A stretch of 64,000 nucleotides of DNA from assembly GCA_002706085.1 (NCBI GenBank), contig PAJO01000021.1, forward strand, positions 35,551 to 99,550, read 5' to 3'. The stretch is from Alcanivoracaceae bacterium (lineage in GTDB: Bacteria; Pseudomonadota; Gammaproteobacteria; Pseudomonadales; Alcanivoracaceae). Made by a program: the position numbers and the translations under genes. The first letter of the stretch is position 1; each line of letters starts with the position of its first letter. This document shows, piece after piece, positions 61,469 to 64,000 of this stretch. The notes below the pieces were generated by a model that did no database searches, was not told the DNA's origin, and saw nothing but the letters and a program-made list of their open reading frames with translations.

Positions 61469-61546
61469 TCGGACGTCTGACGTCGGAAGTCAGGCGCCCT
61501 GTTCGGCCGGTTTTGGGGTTTTGACGTCCGACGTCCGACGTCCGAC
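61469..61546. repeat. 7-bp tandem repeats (GACGTC type)
   Basis: Two clusters: GGACGTCTGACGTCGGAAGTC (61470-61490, about) and GACGTCC repeated three times plus GAC (61523-61546). A related patch lies after dnaK at 63623-63648. Confidence 0.75.
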
Positions 61547-61583
61547 CCGCTAAAAATGGCAATAAACAAAATCTTCACGCTCC

Positions 61584-61611
61584 CTTGAATTGGCAGAAAG
61601 CACCGCCATAT
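61584..61611 (+). promoter_or_regulatory. Sigma-32 promoter of dnaK
   Basis: CTTGAA (61584-61589), 14 nt, CGCCATAT (61604-61611); seven of eight match in the -10. Its spacing is identical to the grpE promoter. Confidence 0.85.
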
Positions 61612-61689
61612 AGGAGCCAGACGAGTTAACAAGTTCAACTGACCGAATCGCCGAAAGGGATTCGGGTGGTGTGAAGGAGAAAGAGACAC

Positions 61690-63615
61690 ATGGGCAAGAT
61701 TATCGGTATTGACCTGGGTACGACCAACAGCTGTGTGGCGGTACTGGAAGGCGACAAGGCCAAGGTTATCGAGAACAGCGAAGGCGCCCGTACGACGCCT
61801 TCCATCATCGCGTACACCGACGACAAGGAAACCCTGGTCGGTCAGGCTGCCAAGCGTCAGGCCGTGACCAACCCGGAAAACACCCTGTACGCGGTGAAGC
61901 GTCTGATCGGTCGTCGTTTTGAAGACGATGTGGTTCAGAAAGACATCAAGATGGTCCCTTACAAGATTGCCAAGGCCGACAACGGTGACGCCTGGGTGGA
62001 AGTGAAGGGCGAAAAGATGGCGCCGCCGCAGATCTCTGCGCAAGTGCTGAAAAAGATGAAGAAGACCGCGGAAGATTACCTGGGTGAGACCGTCACCGAG
62101 GCCGTTATCACCGTGCCGGCTTACTTCAACGATTCCCAGCGTCAGGCCACCAAGGATGCCGGTCGCATCGCCGGTCTGGATGTGAAGCGTATCATCAACG
62201 AACCCACTGCTGCGGCCCTGGCCTACGGTATGGACAAGAAGGGCGGCGACCGCACCATCGCGGTATACGACCTGGGTGGTGGTACCTTCGATATTTCCAT
62301 CATCGAGATTGCCGAAGTGGATGGCGAGCACCAGTTTGAAGTGCTGGCCACCAATGGTGACACCTTCCTGGGTGGTGAGGACTTTGACCTGGCCGTGATC
62401 AACTATCTGGCGGCCCAGTTCAAGGAAGATTCCGGTATCGATCTGGGTGGCGATCCGCTGGCCATGCAGCGCCTGAAAGAAGCCGCCGAGAAAGCCAAGA
62501 TCGAGCTGTCTTCCAGTGAGCAGACGGAAGTGAACCTGCCGTACATCACTGCCGATGCCACCGGTCCCAAGCATTTGGTGGTGAAGTTGACCCGCGCCAA
62601 GCTCGAGTCTCTGGTGGGCGATCTGGTGACCCGTTCCCTGGAGCCCTGCAAGACCGCGCTGAAAGACGCCGGTGTGAGCGGTGCCGAGATCACCGATGTG
62701 ATCCTGGTGGGTGGTCAGACCCGTATGCCGATGGTGCAGAAGAAAGTGGCCGAGTTCTTCGGCAAAGAGCCGCGCAAGGACGTGAACCCGGATGAAGCGG
62801 TTGCCATGGGTGCGGCCATTCAGGGTGCGGTACTGAGCGGCGATGTAACTGACGTACTGCTGCTGGACGTGACGCCGCTGACCCTGGGTATCGAAACCAT
62901 GGGTGGCGTGATGACTCCGCTGATCGAGAAGAACACCACCATCCCGACCAATGCGTCGCAGGTGTTCTCCACCGCAGACGACAACCAGACGGCTGTGACT
63001 GTGCATGTGCTGCAGGGTGAGCGTAAGCAGGCCGGGCAGAACAAGTCTCTGGGTCAGTTCAACCTGGAAGACATTCCGCCGGCCCCTCGTGGCATGCCGC
63101 AGATCGAAGTGACCTTCGATATCGATGCCAACGGTATCCTGCACGTTAGCGCGAAAGACAAGGCCACTGGCAAAGAGCAGTCCATTCAGATCAAGGCCTC
63201 TTCCGGTCTGTCCGATGAAGAGATCGATCAAATGGTCGCGGATGCCGAAGCGCACGCGGACGAAGACAAGAAGTTCGAAGAGCTGGTGCAGACTCGCAAC
63301 CAGGCCGACCATCTGGTGCACGCGACTCGCAAGACCCTCGACGAAGCGGGCGACAAGGCCACGGACGAAGAGAAAGAGTCCATCACCAAGGCCTGTGACG
63401 AACTGGAAGAAGCCGCCAAGGGCAGCGACAAGGACGACATCGAAGCCAAGATCAAGGCGCTGTCTGAAGTGTCTGCACCGCTGGCCCAGAAGCTGTATGC
63501 CGAGCAGGCCCAGCAAGCCGAAGGCGCCGCTGATGCCGACGCGGGTCAGCAAAAGGCGGGTGATGACGTTGTCGACGCGGAGTTCGAAGAAGTCGACGAC
63601 GACAAGAAGAAGTAA
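61690..63615 (+). CDS. dnaK: Chaperone DnaK (Hsp70)
   Basis: A 641-residue Hsp70. The nucleotide-binding domain starts [13 protein letters not shown] and shows [11 protein letters not shown] and [11 protein letters not shown]; the substrate-binding domain begins near residue 390 and the lid ends in [15 protein letters not shown] precedes the ATG. It works with the adjacent grpE and dnaJ products and has its own heat-shock promoter. Confidence 0.98.
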   Translation: MGKIIGIDLGTTNSCVAVLEGDKAKVIENSEGARTTPSIIAYTDDKETLVGQAAKRQAVTNPENTLYAVKRLIGRRFEDDVVQKDIKMVPYKIAKADNGDAWVEVKGEKMAPPQISAQVLKKMKKTAEDYLGETVTEAVITVPAYFNDSQRQATKDAGRIAGLDVKRIINEPTAAALAYGMDKKGGDRTIAVYDLGGGTFDISIIEIAEVDGEHQFEVLATNGDTFLGGEDFDLAVINYLAAQFKEDSGIDLGGDPLAMQRLKEAAEKAKIELSSSEQTEVNLPYITADATGPKHLVVKLTRAKLESLVGDLVTRSLEPCKTALKDAGVSGAEITDVILVGGQTRMPMVQKKVAEFFGKEPRKDVNPDEAVAMGAAIQGAVLSGDVTDVLLLDVTPLTLGIETMGGVMTPLIEKNTTIPTNASQVFSTADDNQTAVTVHVLQGERKQAGQNKSLGQFNLEDIPPAPRGMPQIEVTFDIDANGILHVSAKDKATGKEQSIQIKASSGLSDEEIDQMVADAEAHADEDKKFEELVQTRNQADHLVHATRKTLDEAGDKATDEEKESITKACDELEEAAKGSDKDDIEAKIKALSEVSAPLAQKLYAEQAQQAEGAADADAGQQKAGDDVVDAEFEEVDDDKKK

Positions 63616-63646
63616 GCGAAAGGCGTCGGACGTTGACGTCAGACGA

Positions 63647-63673
63647 ACGACGCCGGGCCCTGCCCGGCGTCGT
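63647..63673. terminator. dnaK-dnaJ intergenic hairpin
   Basis: ACGACGCCGGGC-CCT-GCCCGGCGTCGT, a perfect 12-bp stem without a T-run. It may attenuate or stabilise the dnaK transcript rather than end it, since dnaJ follows 28 bp later. Confidence 0.6.
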
Positions 63674-63701
63674 GGTTTGAGCCCAGAATACGGACCTGTA
63701 T

Positions 63702-64000
63702 ATGTCCAAACGCGATTATTACGAAGTGCTGGGGGTGTCCAAGGATGTCAGCCAGCAGGATCTGAAAAAAGCTTATCGCCGACTGGCGATGAAATACCAT
63801 CCGGACCGTAATCCGGATGATGAAGAGGCATTGGCCAAATTCAAGGAAGCCAAGGAAGCCTACGAAGTCCTCGCCGATGAGCAGAAACGTGCGGCTTACG
63901 ACCAGTTCGGCCATGCCGGTGTGAATGGTCAGGGCGGCGCTGGCGGTTTCGGTGGCGGCGGTGCTGGCGGCTTTGGCGATATTTTTGGCGATATCTTCGG
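63702..64000 (+). CDS. dnaJ: Chaperone DnaJ (N-terminal part, cut by window end)
   Basis: About 99 codons of the Hsp40 co-chaperone. The J domain (residues 1-70) has the HPD motif in [15 protein letters not shown], and the Gly/Phe-rich linker starts [10 protein letters not shown]. The zinc-finger and C-terminal domains lie beyond the window. Confidence 0.97.
   Translation, partial: MSKRDYYEVLGVSKDVSQQDLKKAYRRLAMKYHPDRNPDDEEALAKFKEAKEAYEVLADEQKRAAYDQFGHAGVNGQGGAGGFGGGGAGGFGDIFGDIF

Noticed and set aside
59400..61690. CIRCE element for HrcA
   Set aside because: No TTAGCACTC-N9-GAGTGCTAA repeat was found by eye before hrcA, grpE or dnaK.
61402..63552. A 716-codon open frame opposite dnaK
   Set aside because: Antisense mirror of a highly codon-biased gene; dnaK itself is unmistakable.

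Overview
The window is chromosomal DNA from a gammaproteobacterium, most likely a marine hydrocarbon degrader of the Alcanivorax type. This rests on a FadL/OmpP1-type outer-membrane transporter beside an AraC regulator and a membrane fatty-acid desaturase, a Pseudomonas-like Fur lacking the structural zinc cysteines, and the core order smpB / Na+ symporter / rnfH / bamE / fur / recN / hrcA / grpE / dnaK / dnaJ. Genus assignment is an inference; no rRNA is present.

Left half (1 to about 32,250): a large accessory island with the look of a defence island. Most of it reads leftwards. A 19.9 to 5.8 kb block encodes a Cys-pair protein, an HExxH-like protein, a HEPN protein, a TPR/acidic protein, two different Snf2-type helicases and a 1701-residue adenine methyltransferase. 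It is followed by a tightly coupled AT-richer module: a CrfC/RdcA-like dynamin GTPase, an RdcB-sized partner, a patatin lipase and a MotA/TolQ/ZorA-like channel cut by the window edge. Upstream lies a second set: a tandem AAA ATPase, a PP2C phosphatase, several unrecognised proteins and a WYL-domain regulator. Further right come a GIY-YIG protein, a metallophosphatase, small membrane proteins and a second, BrxR/CapW-like WYL regulator. Two sets of repeated operator-like sequences tie these together: a CGACA-N5-TGTCG palindrome at three promoters, and a 54-bp element (44/54 identical) at two promoters.

Middle (32.5 to 52.2 kb): lipid genes (AraC, desaturase, FadL), a Fur-box iron/PepSY operon, a secreted YHYH/HNH nuclease, lipases and methyltransferases, a MITE-like element ending exactly at an OxyR-like site ahead of ahpC-ahpF, an Fe-S photolyase, a secreted subtilase, and an HNH nuclease next to the 3' end of ssrA.

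Right (52.5 to 64 kb): conserved housekeeping. tmRNA (tag ANDDSYALAA), smpB, symporter, rnfH, bamE, fur, recN, hrcA, grpE, dnaK and the start of dnaJ, with clear sigma-32 promoters before grpE and dnaK. Its intergenic regions carry REP/BIME-like inverted repeats and a series of degenerate 7-bp tandem arrays.
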